From Mytilus trossulus (Eukaryota; Mollusca; Bivalvia; Mytilida; Mytilidae), in assembly GCF_036588685.1 (NCBI RefSeq), contig NW_026963314.1, forward strand, positions 2,287,001 through 2,351,000: a DNA stretch of 64,000 nt. The letters are read 5' to 3'. A program made the translations under genes and the position numbers. Below, in pieces: positions 13,528-26,500 of the stretch. The notes below the pieces were generated by a model. The model was not told the origin of the DNA. It saw nothing but the letters and a program-made list of their open reading frames with translations, and made no database searches. Position 1 is the first letter of the stretch. The number at the start of each line of letters is the position of its first letter.

Positions 13528-14404
13528 ATTTATTATACTGAATGTCCTGTCATTATTGGCTTTTACAGATTACTTTTATTTCAAAATATTTTGTATGATG
13601 TCACGTTCATAACATCGTTACGGTCATTAGAAAAAGAAAAAAAAGTCAAGCAAGATGTTTTATTTTATTTATTTTAACAGTCGATAATAAAATCTGAGCC
13701 AAAACGTAGAACTTAAGCATTGTATTTAATTCCTTGATGTAAATTCAATTCATTGTTCTATGAACTATCGATTTCTGATTGGTCTAAACGAGAGGGTAAC
13801 ATTAAAAAAAATTGTCACCCGCTCAACCATGTGATAGAGTAAATTGACACCCTCGTCTTAGCCAATCAAAATATGGCATTTTAACGTGAAGTATAATAAA
13901 CATTATTATAGTCTAGCTTATTTCTATTTTTCTCTTTTAAAACGAATCAATCTATGTCAGCTGTCTGTAGTTAAACAGTTGGGGTTCTTGAAATAAAATA
14001 TAAAAGCAAAAAAGCCTGAGGGCAGTGAAAACTCTATCTTTGCATAAGGTAGATTTCAATTTGATGCAGCTCATCTTTAATATTAAAACATTGAAAGATT
14101 TGATAGAGGCAATGGAAACATTAACAAGTTAAATTAAGAGACCTTTGCTTGTGATGGGATTAATGAATTGTTGGGACACAACCTTCTGTAATATACAGAC
14201 ATTATTAACAAGAATGTTGAATGGGGAGATGAAAAACAAGATAAAAGTTTAAATAAAAATTTAAATAAAATTCTCATAGGAATCAATCTTTTTTCTTTTA
14301 GGTTTGTTCAATAAGAGGAAAAATAACAAAAATTCAAATATACAAAATTTCTGCTAAATTTTCTCTTTTTTAAACTATTCATTCTTTTTCTAAATAAATC
14401 TGGT

Positions 14405-14563
14405 TTAATCAACCTCTTCGTTGTCATTTTCCTCCTTTGATTTTATTTGTAAAATGTTGTCCTCTGATTGGTTCAGAATATCACTCACGTCTGTTTTGAT
14501 TGGTTGAGAACTTTCTGACATTTCAACATTTGTAGTTTCTTCAATGCTGAAATTCACTTTTAC
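14405..14563 (-). CDS. PEX14: PEX14 exon 9, acidic C-terminus and stop
   Basis: 159 nt, from acceptor AATTTCAG to the TAA at 14407-14405. It encodes 52 residues, starting VKVNFSIEE and ending with the acidic KEENDNEEVD, in line with the acidic tail of vertebrate PEX14. I cannot fix the poly(A) site; no clear AATAAA lies within the next few hundred bases. Confidence 0.88.
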   Translation of the reverse strand, partial: VKVNFSIEETTNVEMSESSQPIKTDVSDILNQSEDNILQIKSKEENDNEEVD

Positions 14564-17500
14564 CTGAAATTTACAAAAAAATAAGTTTTATATGCAAATA
14601 AATTCTGAATATATGCATAAAAGGAAACAGTCCTCAATAAAATAAGTAATCTTATGGAATGATTTGAAGAAAATTTAGAGGGTCTAAACAAGGAGGTTAT
14701 ATTAGAAGGAGAGAGGACGAAAGACGATAATAACACAAAAAATGTTACCGACTTTTCTGTAAGTGGGTGTTAATTAGATGAGATCAACCCTGTCACAGAG
14801 GGAGATTGTGTCCTAATTACATACCCGAGTAAGAACGGAAACACCCGAATTGTCATAAACTGACTGGATATACAATTATTTAAATGTTTATCTGATTTTT
14901 TGTGATATTTTTTATTAAATAATTAAAAATTAATTTTTTTTGTAAAAGAAAACTTATTATTGTATAGCAATATAATATTTCCCACAAAAAGTAACCAAAA
15001 GTTAGCGTGCAATAAACTACAATATTGCACTAGTGCAGTAAATCTTCAAAATTCATGACGTCATATACGTCAAAATCTAGTTTAAACCAATTTTTACTTT
15101 TAAATATTATATTGCTATACAATAAAAGGGTTATTGCATGAATATTGGGGAATATTGTCCCTCGTACAACATATATTGCACTCGCAAGCTCGTGCAATAT
15201 AAGATTCTACTTGGGACAATATTCCCCAATATTCATGCAATAACCCTATATTACCAATAGAAATAAAACGAATATCCATCTCATTGCCGTCAATGTTAAT
15301 ATCAACAGTAATAACAGAAAGTCACTTTTACGTTGTTCCCGATAAATTTCTCTGTGTTTCAATTGCAAATATTCCTTCCGGTCGTTACCGGTCACCGTAA
15401 CTAAAGTACTTTGCATATTCGTATATTTTCTATGATTATTACCTGCCAATTCTCATAAGCAGAAATTGACAGGTGAAGCGAAAATCTTTGTTTAAAGCAA
15501 TGTAGTGTTGAATAAAAATCGCTCACTAACTTTCCTTTAAACCCTCATAACTTTGTCATTTCTTTATCTTTTTCACCGTAGACAGACGATTGATTTTGAA
15601 ATTGCGCGTCCGATCTTTTTACCTATCATAAACACCTATACACTGCATTGTTACCGAAAATACACCTGAACTTTTATGATCCAGTCACTGATAACAATCA
15701 CGTGACATATGCGATTTATCTAATAGCCAGAACTACTCGCAGTTACAGCCCGGTACATCAGAGGGCCATGTCAAGTGGGTGATAAACATGTCGGTTTCTT
15801 TATAATTTAACTATTTTTCTCTGATCGAACTGCTATCCTGGGGATGCTAATTTTGTATCAAGCAGAGTGTTCACTCTCCTTCTAATATAACCTCCTTGGT
15901 CTAAAGAACCTGTAATGCTCACCTTGGTAAATTTGCATATTTAAACGTGTTTTGGTGATGGTGATGTGTTTGTAGATCTTACTTTACTGGACATTTTTGT
16001 TGCTTACAATTATCTCTATCATAATGAATATGGCCCAGTAGTCACGGAGGAAAATATTTAAAAAAAAAAATTACAAAATTTATGAAAATTGTTAAAAATT
16101 TACTATAAAGATGATAAAGGAAAACAACTCCTCAAGGGGTCAATTGACCATTTGGTCACTGTGGCTTATTTTTAGGTCTAACTTTGCAGTAAATATTGCT
16201 TGTTTACAGTTTATCACTATCTATAATAATATTCAAGATAATAACCAAAAGCTGCAAAATATTTTTAAAATTACACAATCAGAGGCAGCCCCCAAACAAC
16301 AGGTTGCCTGAATGGTCTAAAAATTTAAAGAAGATAGATCTTGACCTGATAAACAATTATACACATGTCATATCTGCTCTAAATGCTTTTGTTTCAGAGA
16401 TATAAGCCAAAATCTACATTTAAACCCTATGTTCCATTTCTAGCCATGGTGGTCAACTTGGTTGGTTTGCTGGGTCAGAGGACATATATTTTAAAATAAA
16501 TACCCAAATGATAATTGTGGTCAAGTTTGGTTAAATTTGGCTCAGTAGTTTCAGAAGAGAAAAAGTTAACAAAGACGACGGACGCTAAGTGATGAGAAAA
16601 GCTCAGACTTTGACCTCTTGAACTACTTACCATGGTTTCAGCTAATTGTTATTTCCTACATTTAGTTTAAACATATTTATTTATAGTAGATTGGGAAACA
16701 AGTTATTGAAACTTATATTAATCAATTTCCACTTTGCAGGTGTGAGTGCTGCCTTGTATATCATGTATATAGTGGCATAAGTTCTTTTTTTAAATCTACA
16801 AGAGTGTCTTTTAAGGGCAAGAGATATGGCTCTCTACGCTCTACTCATTAAAACCTATAAACTTTAAAAATAAATGTTATGGGCTGCTGCAATAGATAGA
16901 TATATATATATTGACACTTGACTTTCTGACTAAACTGTTTTCCACTTAACAAACTGTTTTAGTCAACTATTTGGACCATGTTATGTGTAAGACCATCATG
17001 ACTGTTGGTTGTAGTTAGATTGTTTTAAAGTCTTATTTTTTGTTTTGATAGTATTTATTCAAACTTGTCATTGTTTAAATGGCAAACCCACTTCATATGA
17101 ACATTTCAAGCTTAGCACAACACGTCAAAAATATAATAAGACAGTCACATCTGTAAAACACTACCTTTTTGTTATCCTTTTTATATATATAATCTATTTA
17201 TATAAGAACTTACTTCATCAATATTTTCTCCATTTGTTCTATCATCTTTATTCTGATTTAAGTTTGCTTCATCTGACACTAATGTGGCATCCCCGCTAGG
17301 TTCTGATGTTATTGTGGCATCATGGCTAGGTTCTGACTTTGTTGTGGCATCCCCACTAGGTTTGACCATGTTTGATTTGCTGGTAGGACTAGAAGTCTGA
17401 CTGAGTTGCCATGCTGGCAGTGATGATGAGGATGGTGTTGGTGGGAACTGTCGTCTGGTGATAAATATAAACATAAATTTTGTTGGGGTTAAATCTTCAT

Positions 17501-20500
17501 GGTTTTGTCTCTATATAAAATTTTATGGGGACTTAATTTCGTGGTTTCAAATGAATGGAAGTAATAGTATAAGTAAGTTAAATTTTCGTGAGGGTTTTAA
17601 TTTCGTGGATATATTCTTTCTACAAAATAAACGAAATTAACTCCTCCATCAAAATTTCTGCTTTTACTGTATCTGTTAAGTCTTTCATCCCAGAGATGAT
17701 TTTTGTGTGAAAACAAAGGAGTAAGTTCGGTAAGAGCCATATTTGGCCCCAATTATAAAGTTCATAGTTACAAGACAATAAATGTTTTAAGTTGCCCTAA
17801 AGACATGTTAGAAAGTTAAACAGAACTGTTTTTGTCAAAGTTTAATTCTAACACGTTGATTTTCACATCCAAACAAGGTCAAAATAAGGGATTTTGATGA
17901 AATTTGACAAAATCAGCTAGATATCAACCAAATAAAGGACCAGGAAACATAGAGCGCAGGCGTCGACAAGCATAAAATTCAAATTAGACATGTGAAATGT
18001 CTTCACAAACATTATTTTAAAAGATCTTTGTTGTCGATGTATGCGGTCTATGTTTCCTGTCCAATAATCTATGGAAATTTACCCATTTTCATTGATTTTT
18101 TCGTGAAAAATCAATATGAGTACAACTTGTGACGTCATAATGAAACACAGAAACGTAAAATTTTCAACAAAATGGCTTATAGCATAGCTAGTCAATGTAT
18201 TAGCTGTAATTTATCGTGATATTGGTTGATAAATCTGAATTTGAAATTTACGCTAAAAAAAAGGGCCATTTTAGGACCTTATCGAACATACTCCTTTGGT
18301 TAAGAATTGGATCTTCTTTAAACCACCAGGTTATTAATTTTTTTCAATAAAATGAAGAAAAAAATATTAAAAAAAAAGCTTTGTCTAATTATGATCCAGC
18401 ATTGTTAACACATATTTTTCATAAGCATTTCAATTTTATTGGTTAGAAGTGTAACAATTTCAAGGATATGTTTACCGCCTTTGTATCTAGAGACTTTATA
18501 CAACTATTCACAAGGACATTCAATTCGAATCGAATTTGCTAATCGCTTTCACACACTCTTCATTTTTAATTCGAAATACCCATTTCCAATTAAAAATACG
18601 TTTTTGTTAGTACGTATTAAAAGTTAATGTCGTTTGGACAGTTTGGCGAATTTGCCACATATTGTAATTCAAATTAATGTAAAACGTAAAACGTATATAT
18701 ATTAAAATAATTGGAATTACGTGTGAACTCAGCATAAGTGTCAGTGAAATAGTGGGCTAGTAAGTAACCTTACACAATACTTGTAGGTTCAGAAAACTCA
18801 GAAAATAATAAGAAAAAAGATTATATAAAAAGTGTTTTGTTCCCCTGTTTTTAAGATTCCCAAAATGGTCAATAGAAACTAACAGTATGATTACCTGTTT
18901 AATAATAATCCTTTTACAGTCTGCAGCTCTGACTTCATTTCTGTGGCAAACTGTGACTCGTTGATATTACTCATGGCTGTGGAAGACTGAAAAATCAGGA
19001 CATTCTAATTAAAATCAGGACATTCTTATAACTTTTATTACAGTATAACAACTAGTAAAGAGCAATTTAAATGTATATTTGTGATTTTTGTATATGTCAG
19101 GTGTTTTTGAAAAATTATCAGATTATGTAAATTTCTGTAATAGATCTAGAGTAATAACATATTTACTCCTATCAGATTTATTTTGTATCCTTTTTCATGT
19201 GTTGTCCAGATATGGAGAAGTCATGGAGCCAGCAATTATAATCTATAATATATAAATTTATCAGTCAGGGGCATTACTTAAACAAGTAACAATTAAAATT
19301 ACCGATTCAAGTAATGTTGAAAACGAGGCTTATTTAAATATAACTTATATAAGTTATTTTTCTGAATATTATTTTTATAGGTGTCCAATAATACAGATTT
19401 TACTAGCTTTAAATAATTTTCACAGTCATCTTATCATTTTTCCCTTGATATATAAAAACTAATTATTCCGAAACATTAATTAACTTTCCGACGCACTTAT
19501 CTTTCATACCGACGCTTCTGGGTCAAAGATTGGTCTCTTGGGACTATTAAATTATCATTTTCCTCTAAAATCTTCAAGGAAGACTGATATAAATAGATAG
19601 ATACTTGTGAATTAATTAAGACCTGAAGTTATTTATAATTTGTAACCCAAATCACTTACATATGTGCCTTAGATAAGTGTAATTGCTATTTTTTTCAAAA
19701 ATGTTTAAAATAACCTATTCAAGTTATATTTTTGTCATTATTTTTAATGTAACCCTTTATCGCTATACTCCTCTCAAATCTGATAAATTCTTTATTTTAT
19801 GATATACAATAGTGTTTAAAATCATGAAAACTACATTTAGTTTATGTTTCTATTGAAAATTAATATTAAAATAACTCTATTAATTAATTTTATTATTTTT
19901 AAAAACAAAAATTACTTATATAAGTAATTAGAAAAAATAACTTGTTTAAGTAACGCCCCTGACTGTTTATAATTAACAATTTCTTGATTTTTAAAGATCT
20001 AACTCAAAATCAAAAACGAAACAAATTTTGTAGTGAGCTGTTAGTTACAAGATAAAATTTTTAAATCAGTACTAAAAAAAAACCATAGAATAGTATTGTA
20101 TATTGATGTGGTATGAGTGCCAATGAGTCATCTCTCCATCCAAGTAACAATTTATAAAAGTAAACCATTTTAGGTCAATGTACGGCCTTCAACACGTAGA
20201 GCCTTGGTTCACACCAAAAACAGCAACCTATAAAGGGCACCAAAATGACAAGTGCAAAACCATTCAAATTGGAAAACCAATGTTCTAATTGTTTATTTTG
20301 ATTTATTTTTAAAATAATTTCCAAGTGGAAGAAATATTCCCAAAGCTAGAATCATGATTCATAAAAGTACAATATAGAAGTATACACCATGGTTAGTCTT
20401 TCTCCTTTTCTCAATCAAAATATGCTTAGCTTTAATTTACCCTTTGTGAGTAGACTTCATGTGATATTGCCTGTACTTTCTCCTGATTGGTTGACATTGT

Positions 20501-23500
20501 TTCCTGCATGGAGGTCAAGGTTAGTTGAATCTTTGACAAAGTCTCCACAATGTTTTTTTGAAGCTCTATCACCATGCTCTCAATTTTATCTAATCTGTCT
20601 TCTGTCTTTGGTTTACCTAAAATCCATGGCAGTAAATATTCCTACAAATCAATAAATAATAAACATTATAGTGTGTCATACATCGTTAACTGTAAACAAG
20701 TTTTTATCACAGCATCTTCACACATTACATTATCTTAAAAAAATGACCACACTCATTATTGTTTATATTAACTGTAATTTGTGAAGATTGATGAAATACG
20801 ACTTTCAAAAACTCAAAATAACTTAAAATGTTTCATTGTTTACAACCTGTTAAACCAATGTCTCACTTCTGGTAAGTGCAATTAAATCATATGAGAAGTT
20901 TATCAACACTGAGACAACGTATGTTATTTTTACTTGGCAATTGCTGTGGAAAAAAGGTTACTACATTTTAATAAATATATACATATATATTTACTCAAAA
21001 ATATCTCTAAAAACAAGATTTTAAGCTTACCTTGAAAAATTTATAGGCAGCATAACTTAAGCCTCCTATTAAAGCTATTGTGTGTAACACATCTCTTATC
21101 TTTACTAATGTACCAACAGGGGGCGCTGAAAATAAATATAAAACAGGTCTGTAAGCAGAATAGGACAACCCTACAAATAAAGCTCATCTTTATGAAGTAC
21201 CAGCAGGATGACAGGGGATGCTTAAAATAAATATTGTAAGAATATCTGTTAACTGGGACAATACCCCTAATGCGCCTTGAAATGAGGAACCCCCAATGCG
21301 CCTTGAAATGAGGAACACAAAAGTTACGTGTAAACAAAAAATCTCTGTGTAGTGATATTTGACACATTTCTATGATAAACAAATGACTGAGCTGAACCAT
21401 TAGTGTTAATTCAGAAAATAAGGGAACACAGAATAAATGTGTAAAAACCATGGAGCTATGAAATGTGTTCAAAGTATTAAAATTTCAAAGAACTTATTGT
21501 GTTAAAAATGGGATTTTTTACCAAGAGGAGCCACATCGCAAAAGGATACTCGGGGTTTGCTAAATTACTGAAAAATGAATCACACTTTTACCCCGAAAAT
21601 TTAACCCCATATGTAAAAATGTCTCAGCTTCGAAACAAGCCATCACACATACGCAAGTTTACGATATGGGCTGAGCAACAGAAGAAAACATTACCATTAC
21701 GGCCTATGGAGAAACAATTGCGCATATTGCCCCAACTGTCCTATTATCTATCAAGTTGATATATAGGTGCCTGTATTCCAGGAGGCTGGGGTGGGTATAC
21801 TTGGGTAGGTTTATCTGGAGGTACACCCGACCTCTCTATAGATAATTCTATTTACCTGACTGTTGGTAGGGTACCACTGCTCCAGGTATTGGTGCCTGTA
21901 TTCCAGGAGGCTGGGGTGGGTATACTTGGGTAGGTTTATCTGGGGGTACACCTGATCTTTCTACAGCAATTTCTATCTCTTCTTTTGTGAGGCCTGAAAT
22001 ATTATATTGCCATAGAGAAATAAAATTATTTGTTAACAAACATCACAGATTATCTATCAATTTCAAATTTCAAAACTAACGCATACATAATAACAATAAA
22101 ACTAAGGTTTCAACTTCATAAGGTAAAGTTGAACTTGGAATAGTTTATCTCTTCTGTTTATAAAAAAATATTAAATGCTTTGTTAGTAATATGAAAATTA
22201 AATATGTCTAGGAAATATAACAAGAGCCAGAATCGCTCACCTTAATTTTTTTGGTTAAATCTCTCATCAATGATTATTTTGGCTTTTCAATTTATTCAAA
22301 TGTTCTTTGAATCGTCCTTTTTTCTTCAAAAGCAAAAAAAAATCAATTTCTCCTATGTTCTATTTTAGCCATAGGAGCTATGTTTCTTGACATACAAGGA
22401 AATAAAATATAAAATTTATACTAGATACTCTGAAACTCATTTAGCCTAAGTTTGGCTGAAATTGATACAGCAGTTTCAAAGGAGAAGATTTTTTAAAGTA
22501 AGTCAACATGATGAACAAATAGTGAAAAAAGTCTTTAAAGGGCAATAACTCCTTAAGGGGTCAATTTACAATTTTGGTCAAATTGACTTATTTGTAGATC
22601 TTACTTTGCTTAACATTTTTTCTTTAACAGTTCATCTGTATCTATAATAATATTCAAGATAATAACCAAAAACTGCAAAATTTCTTTAAAATCATCAATT
22701 CAGGGGCATTATACCTGAAAAACCAGTTACCCAATTCGACTGAAAATTTCAGGACAGGGAGACCTTGACCTAATAAATACTTTAACTTTCTTGTTTATTT
22801 ACTCTAAATGCTGCAGTTTTTGAGATATAAGCCAAAAACTGCATTTTACCCTGTGTTCTATTTTTTAGCCATGACGGCCATGTTTTTTGACGAAATAGAA
22901 AATAAAACAAAAACTTTATTTTATACACCCTACTGATCATTCAGTTGAAGTTTGGTTGAATTTGGTTGAGTAGTTTTAAAGGAGAAGATTTTTTGAAGTT
23001 AGCAAATATGATGAACAAATTGTGAAAAATTGTCATTTAAGGACAATAACCCCTTTTACTCTACAGACAAGGTTTAATAACATTTACTCTACTGACAAGG
23101 TGCATTAACATTTACTCTACTGACAATGTGCAATAACATTTACACTGCTGACAAGGTTCGATAACATTTACTCTACTGACAAGATGCAATAACATTTACT
23201 CTACTGACAAGGTGCAATAACATTTACTCTACTGACAAGATGCAATAACATTTACTCTACTGACAATATGCAATAACATTTACTCTACTGACAAGGTGCA
23301 ATAACATTTACTCTACTGACAAGATGCAATAACATTTACTCTACTGACAAGGTGCAATAACATTTACTCTACTGACAAGGTTCAAAAACATTTACTCTAC
23401 CGACAAGGTGCAATAACATTCACTCTACTGACAAGGTTCAATAACATTTACTCTACTGACAAGGTGCAATAACATTTACTCTACTGACAAGATGCAATAA

Positions 23501-26500
23501 CATTTACTCTACTGACAAGGTTCAATAACATTCACTCTACTGACAAGGTGCAATAATATGTACACTGCTGACAAGGTGCAATAACATTTACACTGCTGAC
23601 AATGTGCAATAACATTCACTCTACTGACAAGGTTCAATAACATTTACTCTGCTGACAAGGTTCATTAATATTTACTCTACTGACAAGGTTCAATAACATT
23701 TACTCTACTGACAAGGTGCAATAACATTTACACTGCTGACAATGTGAAATAACATTCACTCTACTGACAAGGTTCAATAACATTTACTCTGCTGACAAGG
23801 TTCAATAACATTTACTCTACTGACAAGGTGCAATAACATTCACTCTACTGACAAGGTGCAATAACATTCACTCTACTGACAAGGTTCAATAACATTTACT
23901 CTACTGACAAGGTTCAATAACATTTACTCTACTGACAAGGTGCAATAACATTTACTCTACTGACAAGGTGCAATAAAATTTACTCTACTGACAAGGTGCA
24001 ATAACATTTACTCTACTGACAAGGTGCAATAACATTCACTCTACTGACAATGTGCAATAACATTTACTCTACTGACAAGGTGCAATAACCTTTACTCTAC
24101 TGACAGGTGCAATAAAATTTACTCTACTGACAAGGTTCAATAACATTTACTCTACTGACAAGGTGCAATAACATTCACTCTACTGACAATGTGCAATAAC
24201 ATTCACTCTACTGACAAGGTTCAATAACATTTACTCTACTGACAAGATGCAATAACATTTACTCTACTGACAAGGTGCAATAACATTTACTCTACTGACA
24301 AGGTTCAATAACATTTTCTCTACTGACAAGGTGCAATAAAACTTACACTGCTGACAAGGTGCAATAACATTTACACTGCTGACAATGTGCAATAACATTC
24401 ACTCTACTGACAAGGTTCAATAACATTTACTCTACTGACAATGTGCATTAATATTTACTCTACTGACAAGGTGCAATAACATTTACTCTACTGACAATGT
24501 GCAATAACATTTACTCTACTGACAAGGTTCAATAACATTTACACTGCTGACAAGGTGCAATAACATTTACACTGCTGACAATGTGCAATAACATTTACTC
24601 TACTGACAAGGTGCAATAACATTCACTCTACTGACAAGGTGCAATAACATTTTCTCTACTGACAAGGTGCAATAACATTTACTCTACTGACAAGGTGCAA
24701 TAACATTTACACTGCTGACAATGTGCAATAATATTTACACTGCTGACAATGTGCAATAACATTTACTCTACTGACAAGGTGCAATAGCATTCACTCCACT
24801 GACAAGGTGCAATAACATTCACTCTACTGACAAGGTGCAATAACATTCACTCTACTGACAAGGTTCAATAACATTTACTCTACTGACAAGGTTCAATAAC
24901 ATTTACTCTACTGACAAGGTGCAATAACATTTACTCTACTGACAAGGTGCAATAACATTTACTCTACTGACAAGGTGCAATAACATTTACTCTACTGACA
25001 AGGTGCAATAACATTCACTCTACTGACAATGTGCAATAACATTTACTCTACTGACAAGGTGCAATAACATTCACTCTACTGACAAGGTGCAATAAAATTT
25101 ACTCTACTGACAAGGTTCAATAACATTTACTCTACTGACAAGGTGCAATAACATTCACTCTACTGACAAGGTTCAATAACATTTACTCTACTGACAAGAT
25201 GCAATAACATTTACTCTACTGACAAGGTTCAATAACATTTACTCTACTGACAAAGTCCAATAACATTTACTCTACTGACAAGGTGCAATAACATTTACTC
25301 TACTGACAAGGTTCAATAACATTTTCTCTACTGACAAGGTGCAATAAAACTTACACTGCTGACAAGGTGCAATAACATTTACACTGCTGACAATGTGCAA
25401 TAACATTCACTCTACTGACAAGGTTCAATAACATTTACTCTACTGACAATGTGCATTAATATTTACTCTACTGACAAGGTGCGATAACATTTACTCTACT
25501 GACAATGTGCAATAACATTTACTCTACTGACAAGGTTCAATAACATTTACACTGCTGACAATGTGCAATAACATTTACACTGCTGACAATGTGCAATAGC
25601 ATTCACTCTACTGACAAGGTGCAATAACATTTACACTGCTGACAATGTGCAATAACATTTTCTCTACTGACAAGGTGCAATAACATTTACTCTACTGACA
25701 AGGAGCAATAACATTTACACTGCTGACAATGTGCAATAACATTTACACTGCTGACAATGTGCAATAACATTTACTCTACTGACAAGGTGCAATAACATTT
25801 ACACTGCTGACAATGTGCAATAACATTTACTCTACAAACAAGGTGCAATAACATTTACTCTCCTGACAAGGTGCAATAACATTTACACTGAACATGTTAA
25901 ATACACTGATAAATACGTTGGTCACTTCTGGTTTACATCAATTCTTGCTTCTAATACTACCTTTCTTCTATAAGAAAACATTTAATTTACAATCCTACCT
26001 TTTCTCTCTAAGAAAGCTTTCCTTTGTGACACAGGACTTTATAATCCTACCTTTTCTCTCTAAGAAAGCTTTCCTTTGTGACACAGGACTTTATAATCCT
26101 ACCTTTTCTCTCTAAGAAAGCTTTCCTTTGTGACACAGGACTTTATAATCCTACCTTTTCTCTCTAAGAAAGCTTTCCTTTGTGACACAGGACTTTGTTG
26201 AACTTTAGGGTTCTGTAAAAACTTTATTGCTGTTGATATCTGAATAAAAAAAACACAAACAAATAACAATTCTATATACATATATGATATACACAGAATT
26301 GTATTTTAGGAAGAGAATGTCAATATACAATTACAAATCTAAATGGCCGTCTACCAATGAATCTTTGAAGTTGGCCACTAAACCAATACCCCAGAAAAGT
26401 AATTTGCATTACCGGTAGATCTTTATCATGTTTATATGTTTTTCTCCAAAAACATGAAAGAGTTTCTTTAACAATAATCTAATTTTGGATGTAACGCGTC

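Noticed and set aside
21041-21472. 143-codon minus-strand reading frame over PEX14 exon 5
   Set aside because: It reads exon 5 in the wrong frame and continues into a dispersed repeat; the PEX14 frame fits homology.
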